This document shows positions 1-9,550 of a DNA stretch of 46,775 bases, one piece after another. The notes under the pieces are model-generated. The model made no database searches, was not told the origin of the DNA, and saw nothing but the letters and a program-made list of their open reading frames with translations. The position numbers and the translations under genes were made by a program. The DNA comes from Lentisphaerota bacterium (lineage in GTDB: Bacteria; Verrucomicrobiota; Kiritimatiellia; UBA8416; JABMPJ01), in NCBI GenBank assembly GCA_013203785.1, contig JABMPJ010000106.1, forward strand, positions 1 through 46,775, in the 5' to 3' direction. Every line of letters starts with the position of its first letter. Position 1 is the stretch's first letter.

Positions 1-333
1 ATGTAGGAGGCTAATGGCCTCACGTAGCCCCGGGCCGTCCCGGCCCGCGGGCGTGCGCGGAGGGTGCACGTCTCGGGCATGTGCGGCCTTCTCTCTTGGC
101 ATGCGCCATCTGTGTCTGTTCCTCGCTCGGCGCTGGGGCCGGGACGGTCCCGCGCTACGGCGAGCCCAGGCGAATCCACTGCCCTGCAACACAATCGCAG
201 CTGTGCCCCCGCGCATCCCCCCCCCGCTTCCTTTAAGCTTGAAGAAAATGCTTCGGGGCGTCTAACCTGCCCTCTTCAAAAAAGACACCCATCTTACTCA
301 TGATTGGGCGTGCGTTGAGGCGGATAGTATCCT
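1..333. other. Left-edge intergenic region, no gene seen
   Basis: Two short overlapping open frames on the + strand (14-265, 64-303) are low-complexity, rich in Ser, Pro and Arg, and look like chance frames in GC-rich DNA. There is a run of nine C at about 217-225. The last stretch before 334 carries GAGGCGG, a plausible ribosome binding site for the lipoprotein gene. I see no tRNA, riboswitch or convincing terminator. Confidence 0.5.
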
Positions 334-1032
334 ATGAAAATCACCACAACGGTTTTGGCGCTGCTAACGACTCTGCTCCTCTCTGGATGCGGGGATCGCC
401 GCGCGCCGGTGGAGCTCGAACCTGTCCGTGAGGAGCTGGCTAAGCCGGGTCTGGCCACGCCGTTGAGCAGCGCGGCTCGTTTTGGTTACAACCCGTCCAG
501 TGATGATGCCGCCGCCCGCGCTCACGCTTCGGTGGGAATCTTGCCCGCGACACCTCATCCAACGGCAAGCGGTTCGCTGCACTGGAGCGCCCCGGCCGGA
601 TGGATCGAGGCCCCGCCTCGTTCGATGCGTGAGGTGACTTTCTTCTTGGACGAATCCCGTTCGGCCGAATGCTACATCTCGGTGCTCGGTGGCGGTGCGG
701 GGGGCGATGCAGCCAACCTGAACCGTTGGCGTGGGCAGATGGGGTTGCCCACGCTCGATGCGGCGCAGCTTGCCGCTCTGCCTCGCACCCGTTGCCTGGA
801 GAGTGAGGCACCTCTGCTGATCGCAGAGGGGGCCTATCGTGGCATGGGTGGGGGTGCCGGCACACCGGGCAGTCTGTTTGTGGGTACCATGGCGCCATGG
901 GGCACCCAAACTCTGTTTGTCCGAATGGTGGGCCCCAAGGCCTTGGTCGAACCCCATGTGGATGCCTTTAAGAGCTTCTGTGCCTCCATTCACGCGGGCT
1001 CGGATCACGGCGATGGGGGTGCTCATGATTAA
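334..1032 (+). CDS. Predicted lipoprotein of the cytochrome c maturation cluster
   Basis: The 232-residue product starts with a lysine, a hydrophobic stretch and a lipobox (LLSGC, Cys at residue 19), so it should be lipidated and membrane-attached. After a variable linker, residues about 75-225 form one domain (HWSAPAGWIEAPP... to ...FKSFCASI). I associate this type with small proteins encoded beside ResB in planctomycete/verrucomicrobial genomes, but its function is not known to me. Its stop overlaps the start of resB by 8 bp, so translation is probably coupled and a role in haem delivery or cytochrome assembly is a reasonable inference. No catalytic motif is visible. Confidence 0.75.
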   Translation: MKITTTVLALLTTLLLSGCGDRRAPVELEPVREELAKPGLATPLSSAARFGYNPSSDDAAARAHASVGILPATPHPTASGSLHWSAPAGWIEAPPRSMREVTFFLDESRSAECYISVLGGGAGGDAANLNRWRGQMGLPTLDAAQLAALPRTRCLESEAPLLIAEGAYRGMGGGAGTPGSLFVGTMAPWGTQTLFVRMVGPKALVEPHVDAFKSFCASIHAGSDHGDGGAHD

Positions 1033-2209
1033 GGAGGCCTCCCTGCGGAAGACCGCACGCATCATCGAGTCGGTTCTGGCCCTGCTCGGCTCCTACGGGC
1101 TGGCCGTGATCATCCTCTCGTTTCAGTTGATTCTGACCTTCCTGGGGACGATCGCACAGACGAACCAGGGGCTCTATCTGGTTCAGAAGAAATACTTCGA
1201 CTCCTTCTTCTTCATGCAGCCGCTCTATGGCCCGCTTGCGATTCCTCTCCCTGGCGGCTACCTCCTCATGCTACTCCTTTTCTACAACCTCCTGATTGGC
1301 GGCATCATTCGCGCCCCGCGTCGCCTGCGTCAGCCCGGCATGTTGATTGCACATGGGGGCATCCTCTTTCTGCTGATCAGTGGCTTCGTATCGCACCACT
1401 TCTCCCTCAACGGTGGGATGCAGCTCTTTGAGGGCGAGTCGGCCGCCGAGTTCTCCAGCTTCAATGATTGGACGATTGAAGTGCAGCGCCAGGTGGGCGA
1501 CACCATCACGGTCTATCACCTCCCACAGCACCACCTCATGTCGGCCCAGGGCGGGCACGAGCGTACCTTTATCGCCGATGACCTGCCGGTCGATATCACC
1601 GTAGCGAGTTATGCGGTCAATTGCGTGCCGCTCCCGGCGCGCGAGGCGATGTTGAGCGCAGCGGTGGATGGCTTCTATCTCCAGACCTTGCCGGGCGCTG
1701 CCGAGAGCGAGCAGAATGTGCCGGGGGCCTATGTGTTGCTCTCGGAAAAGGGCGGCGGTCCGACCCACTCCGCCGTGGTCTGGGGACGCGAGCGGGCGCC
1801 CTATGCCACGACCATTAACGGTGAACAGTGGCGTGTGGCGATGGTGCATCAGACCTGGCCGCTGCCCTTCAGGATCGTGCTCGATAAGTTCACCGTGAAA
1901 CTGCACCCCAATACCGGGATGGCCAAGGTCTTCCTGAGCGATGTCACGAAGATCGAGGGGCGTTCCAGTGAGAGCATCAAGATCACCATGAACGAGCCGT
2001 TCCGCTACAAGGGCTACACCCTCTTCCAGTCCTCCTGGGGCCCGCCCGATGCGCCCGCGGGGGCGCGGCTCTACTCCGGCTTCGCCGTCGTGAAGAACCC
2101 GGTTGATCACTGGCCCCTCTACGCCTGTATCATCGTCTCAATCGGGCTCCTGATCCATTTCTTCCAGCGCTTGGCGGCACACCTGCGTGCAGGGCGGGCA
2201 TCATGTTGA
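1025..2209 (+). CDS. resB: ResB-family cytochrome c biogenesis protein
   Basis: The product is 394 residues. ResB (Ccs1) partners CcsA in system II cytochrome c maturation, carrying haem and apocytochrome to the outer face of the inner membrane. Hydrophobic segments lie at about 15-40, 75-100 and 105-130, followed by a long extracytoplasmic domain, then a last membrane segment near 365-385, which matches the family layout. The ATG at 1025 is preceded by a GGGGG run; an in-frame ATG at 1013 is possible. It overlaps the lipoprotein gene upstream and ccsA downstream (7 bp), so all three are one operon. No cytochrome c gene lies nearby in this window. Confidence 0.88.
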   Translation: MIKEASLRKTARIIESVLALLGSYGLAVIILSFQLILTFLGTIAQTNQGLYLVQKKYFDSFFFMQPLYGPLAIPLPGGYLLMLLLFYNLLIGGIIRAPRRLRQPGMLIAHGGILFLLISGFVSHHFSLNGGMQLFEGESAAEFSSFNDWTIEVQRQVGDTITVYHLPQHHLMSAQGGHERTFIADDLPVDITVASYAVNCVPLPAREAMLSAAVDGFYLQTLPGAAESEQNVPGAYVLLSEKGGGPTHSAVVWGRERAPYATTINGEQWRVAMVHQTWPLPFRIVLDKFTVKLHPNTGMAKVFLSDVTKIEGRSSESIKITMNEPFRYKGYTLFQSSWGPPDAPAGARLYSGFAVVKNPVDHWPLYACIIVSIGLLIHFFQRLAAHLRAGRASC

Positions 2210-4146
2210 AGCGCAGCCTACTCATCGGCGCGATCGGCTCCTCGTTGCTCTCCCTGGCCGTGCCAGCCGCTGAGCATCCCGTTTACACCCCGCTACCCGT
2301 TGCCGTTGTCGAGAGCTTCCGCGGTCTACCGCTACAGGATGGCGGACGCGTCAAACCTTTCGACACGGTCGCGCGCTTCACGCTCCTTCGTTTGAGCGGC
2401 AAACGCAGCGTGCGCATCGGCGAGGGCCGCGCGGCGCGGGTCAGTGCGACCGAATGGATGGCGCAAGCGCTGCTCTTTCCTGAACGTATCATGGACTGGC
2501 CTCTTTTCGTGGTGGATAGCTCCGAGGTTGTCGTGGCCATCGGGGTCGAGGCCCACGCCAAGAAGCGTAGTCGGTTCAGCTACAACGAGCTCGCCGCAGT
2601 GCGCGAGCGCCTCTTCACGTTGGCCTCCGACTATATCGCACTGGATGCCAAGCTCCGCTCCGTTCACCAGACCAGCGTTCTGAACCTGGGGCAGAACGTC
2701 AGCGACTTCGAGCGGCTGATCCATACCCTCGACGTGGCCCGTGGCCGTTTCACGCTGACGCCGGCAATGTTCCCTGAGATTGTCACATCGGACGTGGAGA
2801 TGAACGTCTCCGAATTCCTGCACATCTTCCCGTTGCTGCGCGAGAGGTTGCGTGACCAAATCGGTGACGGGGAACTGCCTGAGGACAACCCCGCGCTCAA
2901 CGGTTTGACGGAGATTCTGGGCACGCTGAGTCAGGGCATGAGTTTCGGGGTGTTCCTGCACACGACGCCGCCTGACGACCCAGACGACGGAGCGTGGCTC
3001 GCCCCCTCGGAACTGGTCGACCGATTCTTGAGTGCGGGCACGCTTTCAGCGCAGGCGGCGACCCACCTGGCCGCGCTGGTGGCGCTCGTTGAGGCTGGCG
3101 AAAATGGGGCCGCGCTCGCGGTGGCGGCCGCGACCCTTCAACGCACCGTGCGTAGCGCCGCCCAGGCGCGCGGCGAGTTGCGGCATATCGACATGGAGAC
3201 CCATCTCTACAGCGGCGACTACTTCTTCCGTTCGCTCTTCTGGTATCTCATCGCGTTCATCGCCGTGGCCTGCTCGTGGCTCCTCCCGCCCCGCCCAAAA
3301 ACCTCGCGTCTCTCCCGTATGGTGGGCTGGTCCATCACCCTGACCCCACTCGCCATCGCTACAGTACTCCTCATCGCGGGTATCACGCTGCGCTGCATTA
3401 TTCGCGGACGCCCGCCGGTCACCAACCTCTATGAGACCATCCTCTTCATTACGGCGGTTTCGGTTCTCGTCTCGGTCGTCATCGAATGGATCGTGCGCGA
3501 CCGTATCGCCATCTCGTTGGCCCCGGTCCTGGGTGCGGCTGGCATGTTTCTCGCCAACAAGTACGAGCTGAAGGAGGCGGTCGATACGATGCCGAGCCTG
3601 GTCGCCGTGCTGGACACCAACTTCTGGCTCTCCACGCATGTGACCTGCATCACGACCGGCTATGCCGCCGGACTGTTGGCCGGGGCGCTCGGGCATCTCT
3701 ATATCCTTGGCAAGTTATTCGGCTTCAAACGGGACGATGCGGCGTTCTATTCCTCGGTCACTCGAATGACCTATGGTGTCTTCTGTTTCGGTCTCTTCTT
3801 CGCCTTTGTCGGCACCATGCTGGGTGGTGTCTGGGCCAACTACAGTTGGGGACGTTTCTGGGGCTGGGACCCCAAGGAGAATGGTGCCCTGATGATCGTG
3901 CTGTGGCATCTCATCGTGATTCACGCCCGCATGGGTGGCTTTATCCGTGACTTCGGAATCGCCGCGTGCGCTGTCTTCGGGGCCGCCATTGTGGCCTTCT
4001 CCTGGTGGGGCGTGAACCTGCTGGGGGTGGGTCTGCACAGCTATGGCTTCACCAGCGGCATTGCGCGTGCGCTCACGATCTACTGGTGCATCGAAGCCGT
4101 CATCATCCTGCTGGGGCTCGCCTGGCGTGCGCGCCACAAAGCCTGA
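2203..4146 (+). CDS. ccsA: CcsA/ResC cytochrome c biogenesis protein with N-terminal extension
   Basis: The product is 647 residues, roughly twice the length of classical CcsA. Residues 1-24 look like a signal sequence. Residues about 25-340 form a periplasmic region containing DGGRVKPFDTVAR, typical of the long CcsA forms of Bacteroidetes and PVC bacteria. The C-terminal half has about eight membrane segments with the tryptophan-rich haem-handling signature WGRFWGWDPKENGAL. With ResB it forms the haem transport and ligation complex that attaches haem to CXXCH motifs. It overlaps resB and is followed after 68 bp by a separate outer-membrane-type gene. Confidence 0.93.
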   Translation: MLKRSLLIGAIGSSLLSLAVPAAEHPVYTPLPVAVVESFRGLPLQDGGRVKPFDTVARFTLLRLSGKRSVRIGEGRAARVSATEWMAQALLFPERIMDWPLFVVDSSEVVVAIGVEAHAKKRSRFSYNELAAVRERLFTLASDYIALDAKLRSVHQTSVLNLGQNVSDFERLIHTLDVARGRFTLTPAMFPEIVTSDVEMNVSEFLHIFPLLRERLRDQIGDGELPEDNPALNGLTEILGTLSQGMSFGVFLHTTPPDDPDDGAWLAPSELVDRFLSAGTLSAQAATHLAALVALVEAGENGAALAVAAATLQRTVRSAAQARGELRHIDMETHLYSGDYFFRSLFWYLIAFIAVACSWLLPPRPKTSRLSRMVGWSITLTPLAIATVLLIAGITLRCIIRGRPPVTNLYETILFITAVSVLVSVVIEWIVRDRIAISLAPVLGAAGMFLANKYELKEAVDTMPSLVAVLDTNFWLSTHVTCITTGYAAGLLAGALGHLYILGKLFGFKRDDAAFYSSVTRMTYGVFCFGLFFAFVGTMLGGVWANYSWGRFWGWDPKENGALMIVLWHLIVIHARMGGFIRDFGIAACAVFGAAIVAFSWWGVNLLGVGLHSYGFTSGIARALTIYWCIEAVIILLGLAWRARHKA

Positions 4147-4214
4147 GGCCCGCTCTGCTGAGGCAGGGGTGCCGTACACAACACTAACAAGACAAGACAA
4201 TGGGGGACGACAGG

Positions 4215-4982
4215 ATGAGACAGAGGCGTTTTATTGGAATGATGGCGATGGGTCTGCTGCTACTGACCGGACTGGTAGCTACTGCCTCGGAAGATCAATC
4301 AGCACTGCGTGACCATAGCGGAGGCATGGTAGTGGTCAGTCCGCTGATTGGCTCAAACCGCGACGAGCTAAAGCTTCCCGCACGGGGGCCGGGGATGCCC
4401 GCGACGACACTCACGGATGACGCCTTGGAGTACGGGCTTTACGCGATGTATGTGCACCCCCGCATTGTTGTGAACAACTTTTTCTTCTATACAGAGCCCA
4501 ACGACGCTGAGGTGGCCGGCAACTTGACCTTCGTCAACCTCTACGGCTCACCCGAGCACAACATCAAGTGGAATGTGGGTGCAGGTTATCTCTGGCATGA
4601 GATCAAAACCGCAGGCCCCACCATCAAGGTCAACGCCCCCATGGTCAAGGTCGGCGGCGTCTTCAGATGCCCCAAACTCCATCTCTCCCTCAACCCCTAT
4701 GTTGGCTATCTGTGGGAGGGTATAGAGGTCGGCAGTTACGAGAGTGACACCGAGTCGATGCTCTATGGCGTTACACTCAACTGGCATTGGCGCATGTTGA
4801 TGGCGACCTGCAAGTACTATATGCAGGATGATCAGGACACCGACGAGCAGTATAACGTCGTCCGCGCGCGCCTCGCTGTCTTCGCCAACGACACCGTTGG
4901 ACTCCTCATGCGCGCCGAATACATGGAGCACTCCACCAGCGACGACACCTCGTTCCTCATCGGCCCTGTGGTGGTGTTCTAG
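4215..4982 (+). CDS. Predicted outer-membrane beta-barrel protein
   Basis: The 255-residue product begins with Arg-rich residues and a hydrophobic segment (MMAMGLLLLTGLVATAS), a typical Sec signal peptide. The mature part alternates polar and hydrophobic residues, contains many aromatic residues and repeated strand-like stretches, and ends VVVF. A terminal Phe is the usual BAM recognition feature of outer-membrane proteins. I chose ATG 4215 because the GGGGGA at 4202-4207 is well placed before it; an in-frame ATG at 4200 would add five residues. It follows ccsA on the same strand and may share its transcript, but no link to cytochrome assembly is evident. The transported substrate or role is unknown. 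Confidence 0.7.
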   Translation: MRQRRFIGMMAMGLLLLTGLVATASEDQSALRDHSGGMVVVSPLIGSNRDELKLPARGPGMPATTLTDDALEYGLYAMYVHPRIVVNNFFFYTEPNDAEVAGNLTFVNLYGSPEHNIKWNVGAGYLWHEIKTAGPTIKVNAPMVKVGGVFRCPKLHLSLNPYVGYLWEGIEVGSYESDTESMLYGVTLNWHWRMLMATCKYYMQDDQDTDEQYNVVRARLAVFANDTVGLLMRAEYMEHSTSDDTSFLIGPVVVF

Positions 4983-5040
4983 AGCAACGCCCACTCAACC
5001 CAAAGGTCACGACGTGCATGCCCCTGCGCCGGTCTCATAG

Positions 5041-6981
5041 TCACCGCACCGGTCGCATGTGAGCATTCCATGGCATCGTCTTGCTGAGCCGCTTGCCGAG
5101 GGCTCGATAGATGTCGGGCAGATCGAAGTGGCAGAGGCATCCGCGCAGCAGAGACGAAAGGGGCCAGCTTGATAAGGGCGTGGTTGCGACGAGCTCAAAA
5201 CTGGGCAGGTAGTGCATAAGCTTCACGCGCGGCTGTGTGTCGTGAAGAAGCCCGGCGAACGTGACAATCACAGATCCCAGCCCCCGACCGAGCAGGCGGA
5301 CCTCCGTGGCACCCTCCGCTAGCAGAAGGTCCATCATCCGCATGACATCAAAGACCCGCCGTCCCAGGTAGCTCTCTCCCAGCATCTCTCCCGCTGTCGC
5401 ATAGAGATAGTCGCTACCGTATGGATGGTGAAAATCCTTCACGCCACACGTGTTTGGCATGGATTGACCCATGCCGCGCGGATCGACAGCAACGAGGACG
5501 CTTCTGCCGAGCGTGAGTGCCTTTATGGCGGGAACGGACCCCACGTCGTCCTGGCTTGATGTATGCCCCACATAAAGCGTCACCTTCCCCGTAGGCAGGC
5601 GAATCCCGGGGTAGGGGGGGCCGTAGATGGTGGCGATGGCTTCCACGCCGGGCTCCGTCTCGAGTGCAAACTGAGCGCGCATGGTGGACCCGGCTGGCTC
5701 CGGGCCTGCGGTCACGCTCACTCGGTAATCTGGCATGGCGCCTGATCGAGGCATCGCTAGAAGTCGTGCGGCGACCTTCCGCAATGGACTGACAGATAGA
5801 GTGGATCGCTCACGCGCTAGTTGTTTGGCACGGTCGGCGGTGAACTCGAAGGCACGCCGACTGCCTTCAGAACGGGTTGATCCTCTCCTCGCCGCGTTGA
5901 GTGTCCGTGCTTCGAGCAGGGCCGATGACTTCTCCTTTGGGGAGCCCTGCACGCCGGCGTGTTTCATGAAGAACGCATACATCGCTTCACGGTTTTCCTG
6001 GAAGAAGCCGTGACCCCTGGGGCCCATGAAGTATTCCGATGAATCGTGGCTACCCAGTAGGGCATGGACACGATGCACCTCGGCGGCCGCGCGCCGCGCG
6101 TACCGCTCGTCAAAGAAATCATCGACCTGCGATAGGATGAGCGTCGGGAGTGGTGCATGGCAGAGGAGCAGGTCCGCTTCATCCAGACCGGCGGCCAGAA
6201 TGCCTGGCGGGGCCTGTTCGGCATCGGACGGTATCTCGTTGCGCATGTTGGCGAGCCAGGAGCAGATGTAGCAGCCGGGGGCGGCCATCGTGAGCCGCGA
6301 ATCAAGCGCGGCCAGATACGCCGTCAGGGTTCCCCCGCCGGAGTTGCCTGTGGCGCCCACACGGGTCCGGTCCACCTCCGGTCGCGAGAGCAGGTAGTCC
6401 AAGCTGCGGATGGCATCCCACACCCGCCATGTTCCGAAGAAGTCGTCCACCAGAACCATCTGGTTTCCCATCAGATTGTGTGCCACGCACAACGGCGGTC
6501 GTGGGCCGCCATCATTGGGGAAGAACTGACGCCGTTCTCCTTGAGAGATCGGGTCGATCACAAACACGACGAACCCTCGTCGTGCCAGCCCTCGTGCGAA
6601 GTATTGGTAGAGGTTGTATGCTTTGCCCTCCCATGTGTGGCCGCAGAGGCCGAGCACCGCCGGTCGCTTCTCGCCAGGCTTCATATCACGTGGCAGGTAC
6701 ATATTGCCGGATACGAGGAATTCAGGCCGACTCTCGAACAACACGTTCTCTATCACCACATCGGGAAGCACGTGGCGTCTCGTCACGCGTGCGTTGAGTG
6801 GCGTCCGCTTCGGGAATGGCGCAAAAGACTTTCGGACCTTCTTCCGCACGTCCCGCACATAGGCTTCCGCATCCGCGCGGGTCTTGAGCCCTTTGAGGCG
6901 CTCCTCGCGTTCCGTGACAACGGCATCGATGCGCTGTGTGTAGTAATCGTGAACCATCCGGCCGTAGCGTTGTGTGGTCAT
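5041..6981 (-). CDS. Two-domain alpha/beta hydrolase (acetylxylan-esterase/dienelactone-hydrolase type)
   Basis: The product is 646 residues with no signal peptide. The first hydrolase domain, about residues 80-340, has the strand-turn region GLCGHTWEGKAY, a nucleophile elbow GNSGGG (Ser214), and a later GPRGHGFF that can supply the catalytic His. The second half, about 440-640, repeats the fold (LYVGHTSSQDD, AVDPRGMGQS) but its elbow reads GRGLGS, so the usual nucleophile is missing and this copy is probably inactive or structural. Similar long hydrolases are common in polysaccharide-degrading PVC bacteria and are assumed to deacylate sugars. It is convergent with the gene at 4215 and stands alone. 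Confidence 0.75.
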   Translation of the reverse strand: MTTQRYGRMVHDYYTQRIDAVVTEREERLKGLKTRADAEAYVRDVRKKVRKSFAPFPKRTPLNARVTRRHVLPDVVIENVLFESRPEFLVSGNMYLPRDMKPGEKRPAVLGLCGHTWEGKAYNLYQYFARGLARRGFVVFVIDPISQGERRQFFPNDGGPRPPLCVAHNLMGNQMVLVDDFFGTWRVWDAIRSLDYLLSRPEVDRTRVGATGNSGGGTLTAYLAALDSRLTMAAPGCYICSWLANMRNEIPSDAEQAPPGILAAGLDEADLLLCHAPLPTLILSQVDDFFDERYARRAAAEVHRVHALLGSHDSSEYFMGPRGHGFFQENREAMYAFFMKHAGVQGSPKEKSSALLEARTLNAARRGSTRSEGSRRAFEFTADRAKQLARERSTLSVSPLRKVAARLLAMPRSGAMPDYRVSVTAGPEPAGSTMRAQFALETEPGVEAIATIYGPPYPGIRLPTGKVTLYVGHTSSQDDVGSVPAIKALTLGRSVLVAVDPRGMGQSMPNTCGVKDFHHPYGSDYLYATAGEMLGESYLGRRVFDVMRMMDLLLAEGATEVRLLGRGLGSVIVTFAGLLHDTQPRVKLMHYLPSFELVATTPLSSWPLSSLLRGCLCHFDLPDIYRALGKRLSKTMPWNAHMRPVR

Positions 6982-7011
6982 GTTCCTATTTCCTGTGTGC
7001 GCACCAATCCC

Positions 7012-7290
7012 TCACGTCATCCTCTGGATCAGTTCTCCATGCTGTGGAAAACGCTGATACAGCTCGTCCCGTGACGGCATCTCAAAATCGGCGAAGTCGA
7101 AACCGGGTGCGACTGTGCAGCCGACCAGACTGTAGCCTGCGCCCACCATTTTCGCACCAAAGAAGTCACCCGCAGGAACGACGGCAAGCGGCGGCGCTTC
7201 CGCAGAGCGTCCCACCAATAGTTCACTATGCTCCCCGTCCGGCCTGATTCTATGCAACCGCAGCGGCACGCCATCATAGAAATGCCACAC
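7012..7290 (-). pseudogene. 3' fragment of a DUF985 cupin gene (left copy of a direct repeat)
   Basis: This open frame encodes only the C-terminal 92 residues of a cupin of the DUF985/cupin_5 family (WHFYDG... to ...GELIQR). It is closely similar over its whole length to the 3' part of the complete gene at 19406-19891, and similarity stops abruptly at 7290, just before codons for EVWHFYDG would continue. The first half of the cupin, including a start codon and ribosome binding site, is missing. It therefore looks like a truncated duplicate or one border of an inserted segment. It lies 30 bp from the start of the hydrolase gene on the same strand. Confidence 0.85.
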
Positions 7291-7444
7291 CCCTCCCCGC
7301 CCGCAAAGTCAATTATAAAGGGCCCCCCTGCCCTGTCCCCATCTTGCCGACACTTCCCAAAGAAAGTACGATATCATATAATTATAGCTTTCACAAAGGC
7401 GGCATGTACGCTATATTTGAAGTATATTGCATCAGAATTCTAAT
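7291..7444 (+). promoter_or_regulatory. AT-rich upstream region of the ROK regulator with candidate promoter
   Basis: After a C-rich stretch the sequence becomes strongly AT-rich compared with its surroundings. TATAAT at 7377-7382 is a consensus -10; the matching -35 is poor (TTCCCA at 7354-7359, 17-bp spacing). Downstream lie short symmetrical AT elements (ATAT TTGAAG TATAT near 7412-7427, AGAATTCT near 7434-7441) that could be operator half-sites for autoregulation. No good Shine-Dalgarno precedes ATG 7445. Confidence 0.4.
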
Positions 7445-8539
7445 ATGAAATCCGTAGAATATAAACAGAATAGTATTTTAAGACAGGTCCGTCGGCGCGG
7501 TGCCATTATTCGAAGGGAGCTGGCCTCCGACCTTGGCATCAGCAATTCCCGCGTCTGTGATGTGGTCGATCACATGGTCAGCGATGAGCTCCTGTTGGAA
7601 GAGCTCCTGGGCGATGAACGCCGCGGTCGTGGCGGGGCTCCTGTGCGAGTGAATCCGGAGCACGGTTACGTGGCGGGCTTTGATTTTGAGGCTACCCGCA
7701 TGCGACTGGTAGTAGTGAATTTCGCCGGACAGGCAGTATGGCAGACCAAGGCCTCGCTGGACGCGAAACTGGAGCGCCGCGAGTTACTGGAGACCGTACT
7801 GAGTTTTATCGATGGCGCGCTGAGCGAGGCGCGGACCAGCTATCCGAAACTGCTGGGTCTCGGGCTGGCAACTTGCGGCATGGTAGACTCGAAGCGCGGT
7901 GTGGTGCTGCGCTACGACATGATGCCGGGCGCCTACGATCTACCCCTACGCGACCTGGCATCCGCCCGTTTTGATCTGCCTTGCTTGATGGAGAACAACA
8001 TGCGCGCACTCACGCTGGCTGAGTGGATGCAGGGCGCAGCACAGCATCTCGATACCTTTGTTTGTCTAGCAGTGCGCAGCGGTATTGGCGCTGGCATTGT
8101 GATGAACGGCCGGCTACTCAACGGTAGCCACGGTTTCGCCGGCGAAGTCGGCTATATGGGCGTGACAGATGGCTCGGGAGGTCGACATCGGCTGCATGAG
8201 TTTGTGGGCGAGCAAGCGTTGGGACTGGACGCTGAGGCCGGATCACTGACACCATCGCGGGCTCGCCGAGTCGGCGGCATCCTTGGCTCACAGCTCGCCT
8301 CCATCGCGAGCTTGATCGACCCGGAAGCCATCGTCCTGGCCGGCTCGCTATTGCAGCCGCAAGGCGCCCTCTGGGACCACGTTGTCGCTGCGTTTCGTGA
8401 AGTCGCCATGCCCGAACAGATCGATTGCGTCCATCTGGTGCCTGCGCGACTTGGCCCCTTCGCCGCGGCCATTGGCGCCGCCAATTTATGCCTTCAATCT
8501 CTGAATCCCACTGAAGGTACCAGGAGCAATGCCCTATGA
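7445..8539 (+). CDS. ROK-family transcriptional regulator (first)
   Basis: The product is 364 residues. Residues about 5-65 form a winged helix-turn-helix (LRQVRRRGAIIRRELASDLGISNSRVCDVVDHM). They are followed by a ROK kinase-like domain with the DNA-binding/sugar-sensing architecture of NagC, Mlc and XylR. Landmarks are GFDFEATRMRLVVV, GLGLATCGMVD, ENNMRALTLAE and the glycine-rich GIGAGIVMNGRL. The usual zinc-binding CxCGxxGC cluster after GEVGYMGV is absent, so it may not bind zinc. The stop overlaps the aldo/keto reductase start (ATGATG at 8536), which makes it the first gene of the 7445-11797 operon and its likely local regulator. The effector is unknown, probably a sugar or a pathway metabolite. 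Confidence 0.85.
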   Translation: MKSVEYKQNSILRQVRRRGAIIRRELASDLGISNSRVCDVVDHMVSDELLLEELLGDERRGRGGAPVRVNPEHGYVAGFDFEATRMRLVVVNFAGQAVWQTKASLDAKLERRELLETVLSFIDGALSEARTSYPKLLGLGLATCGMVDSKRGVVLRYDMMPGAYDLPLRDLASARFDLPCLMENNMRALTLAEWMQGAAQHLDTFVCLAVRSGIGAGIVMNGRLLNGSHGFAGEVGYMGVTDGSGGRHRLHEFVGEQALGLDAEAGSLTPSRARRVGGILGSQLASIASLIDPEAIVLAGSLLQPQGALWDHVVAAFREVAMPEQIDCVHLVPARLGPFAAAIGAANLCLQSLNPTEGTRSNAL

Positions 8540-9543
8540 TGTCGCCCGATGCCACCCCGTCACCAGACTTGTCCCTCGCCCTGGCCGATGGCACCCGTGT
8601 TCCTGCGGTCGGGTTGGGTACCTGGAAAATCGATCGAGCCGAGACGCCGGAGCTGGTCCATGCCGCCATCGCCTGCGGCTACCGGCACATCGATTGCGCC
8701 TGCGACTATGGCAACGAGACCGAGGTCGGAGGTGGCATTCATCGCGCCCTGACGGAGGGTTTGGTACGCCGCGACGAGCTCTGGATCACCTCGAAGCTCT
8801 GGAACACCTACCATCACCCCGATCACGTGCGTGCCGCCTGCGAGCGCAGCTTGCACGACTTGGGGCTGGACTACCTGGATCTTTACCTCATCCACTTTCC
8901 GATTCCGCAAGCTTACATCCCCATAGAGGAACGCTATCCGCCAGGTTGGTTTGTGGATCCTGACGTCCCGTCGCCGCGTATGGAGCTGGCACCGGTGGCC
9001 GTGAGTGAGACCTGGGGTGCGATGGAAGCGCTAGTTGAGGCGGGCTTGGTGCGACAGATCGGCGTGAGCAATTTCAATGTGGCGCTGATTCGCGATTTGC
9101 TCAGTCACGCGACCATCAATCCAGCCATGCTGCAAGTGGAACGGCATCCCTACCTAGCCCAAGCAAAACTGCTACGCTTCTGCGACGAACAGGGCATCGG
9201 TGTGACCGGCTTCTCGCCCTTGGGTGCACCGTCCTACGTGCCGTTGGGCATGGCGACCGCCGCCGACAGCGCTATGACGGAGACGGTGGTGCAAGACGCC
9301 GCCCATCACTTGGACGTGACGCCAGCGCAGGTGCTGCTGCGGTGGGCCGTGCAGCGCGGCTGCGCGGTGATCCCGAAAACCCGCCGCGTCGAGCGCCTAC
9401 GCGAGAATCTAGCACTGGATGACTTTGCCCTGAGTGAGGCCCAGATGAACGCCCTCGACCTGCTCGACAGAAACCACCGCTTCAACGATCCGGGGGTTTT
9501 CTGCGAGACCGGCTTTAACACCTTCTGCCCCATCTTTGAATGA
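8536..9543 (+). CDS. Aldo/keto reductase, aldose/xylose-reductase-like
   Basis: The product is 335 residues, full length for an AKR (beta/alpha)8 barrel that reduces an aldehyde with NAD(P)H. All four catalytic residues are in place: Asp53 and Tyr58 (HIDCACDYGNE), Lys87 (ITSKLW) and His120 (LYLIHFP). The cofactor loop reads IPKTRRVERLREN. Residues such as IPIEERYPPGW and the C-terminal RFNDPGVFCE...FCPIF resemble aldose/xylose reductases of the AKR2 type. AGGAG lies 9 bp before ATG 8536. In this operon, next to a putative desulfonating dioxygenase, a reasonable role is reduction of the sugar or alkyl aldehyde released by desulfonation. The substrate is inferred from context only. Confidence 0.88.
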   Translation: MMSPDATPSPDLSLALADGTRVPAVGLGTWKIDRAETPELVHAAIACGYRHIDCACDYGNETEVGGGIHRALTEGLVRRDELWITSKLWNTYHHPDHVRAACERSLHDLGLDYLDLYLIHFPIPQAYIPIEERYPPGWFVDPDVPSPRMELAPVAVSETWGAMEALVEAGLVRQIGVSNFNVALIRDLLSHATINPAMLQVERHPYLAQAKLLRFCDEQGIGVTGFSPLGAPSYVPLGMATAADSAMTETVVQDAAHHLDVTPAQVLLRWAVQRGCAVIPKTRRVERLRENLALDDFALSEAQMNALDLLDRNHRFNDPGVFCETGFNTFCPIFE

Positions 9544-9550
9544 AGCACGC

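Noticed and set aside
14-303. Two overlapping + strand open frames at the left edge
   Set aside because: Biased Ser/Pro/Arg composition, no family character and no clear ribosome binding site; typical of chance frames in GC-rich DNA.
839-1024. Upstream extension of the ResB frame
   Set aside because: It is out-of-frame overlap with the lipoprotein gene; ResB-like sequence begins at 1025.
5041-6981. Considered a fusion of two genes or a frameshift
   Set aside because: A single continuous frame of 646 codons with a degenerate second hydrolase domain; this architecture is plausible as one protein.
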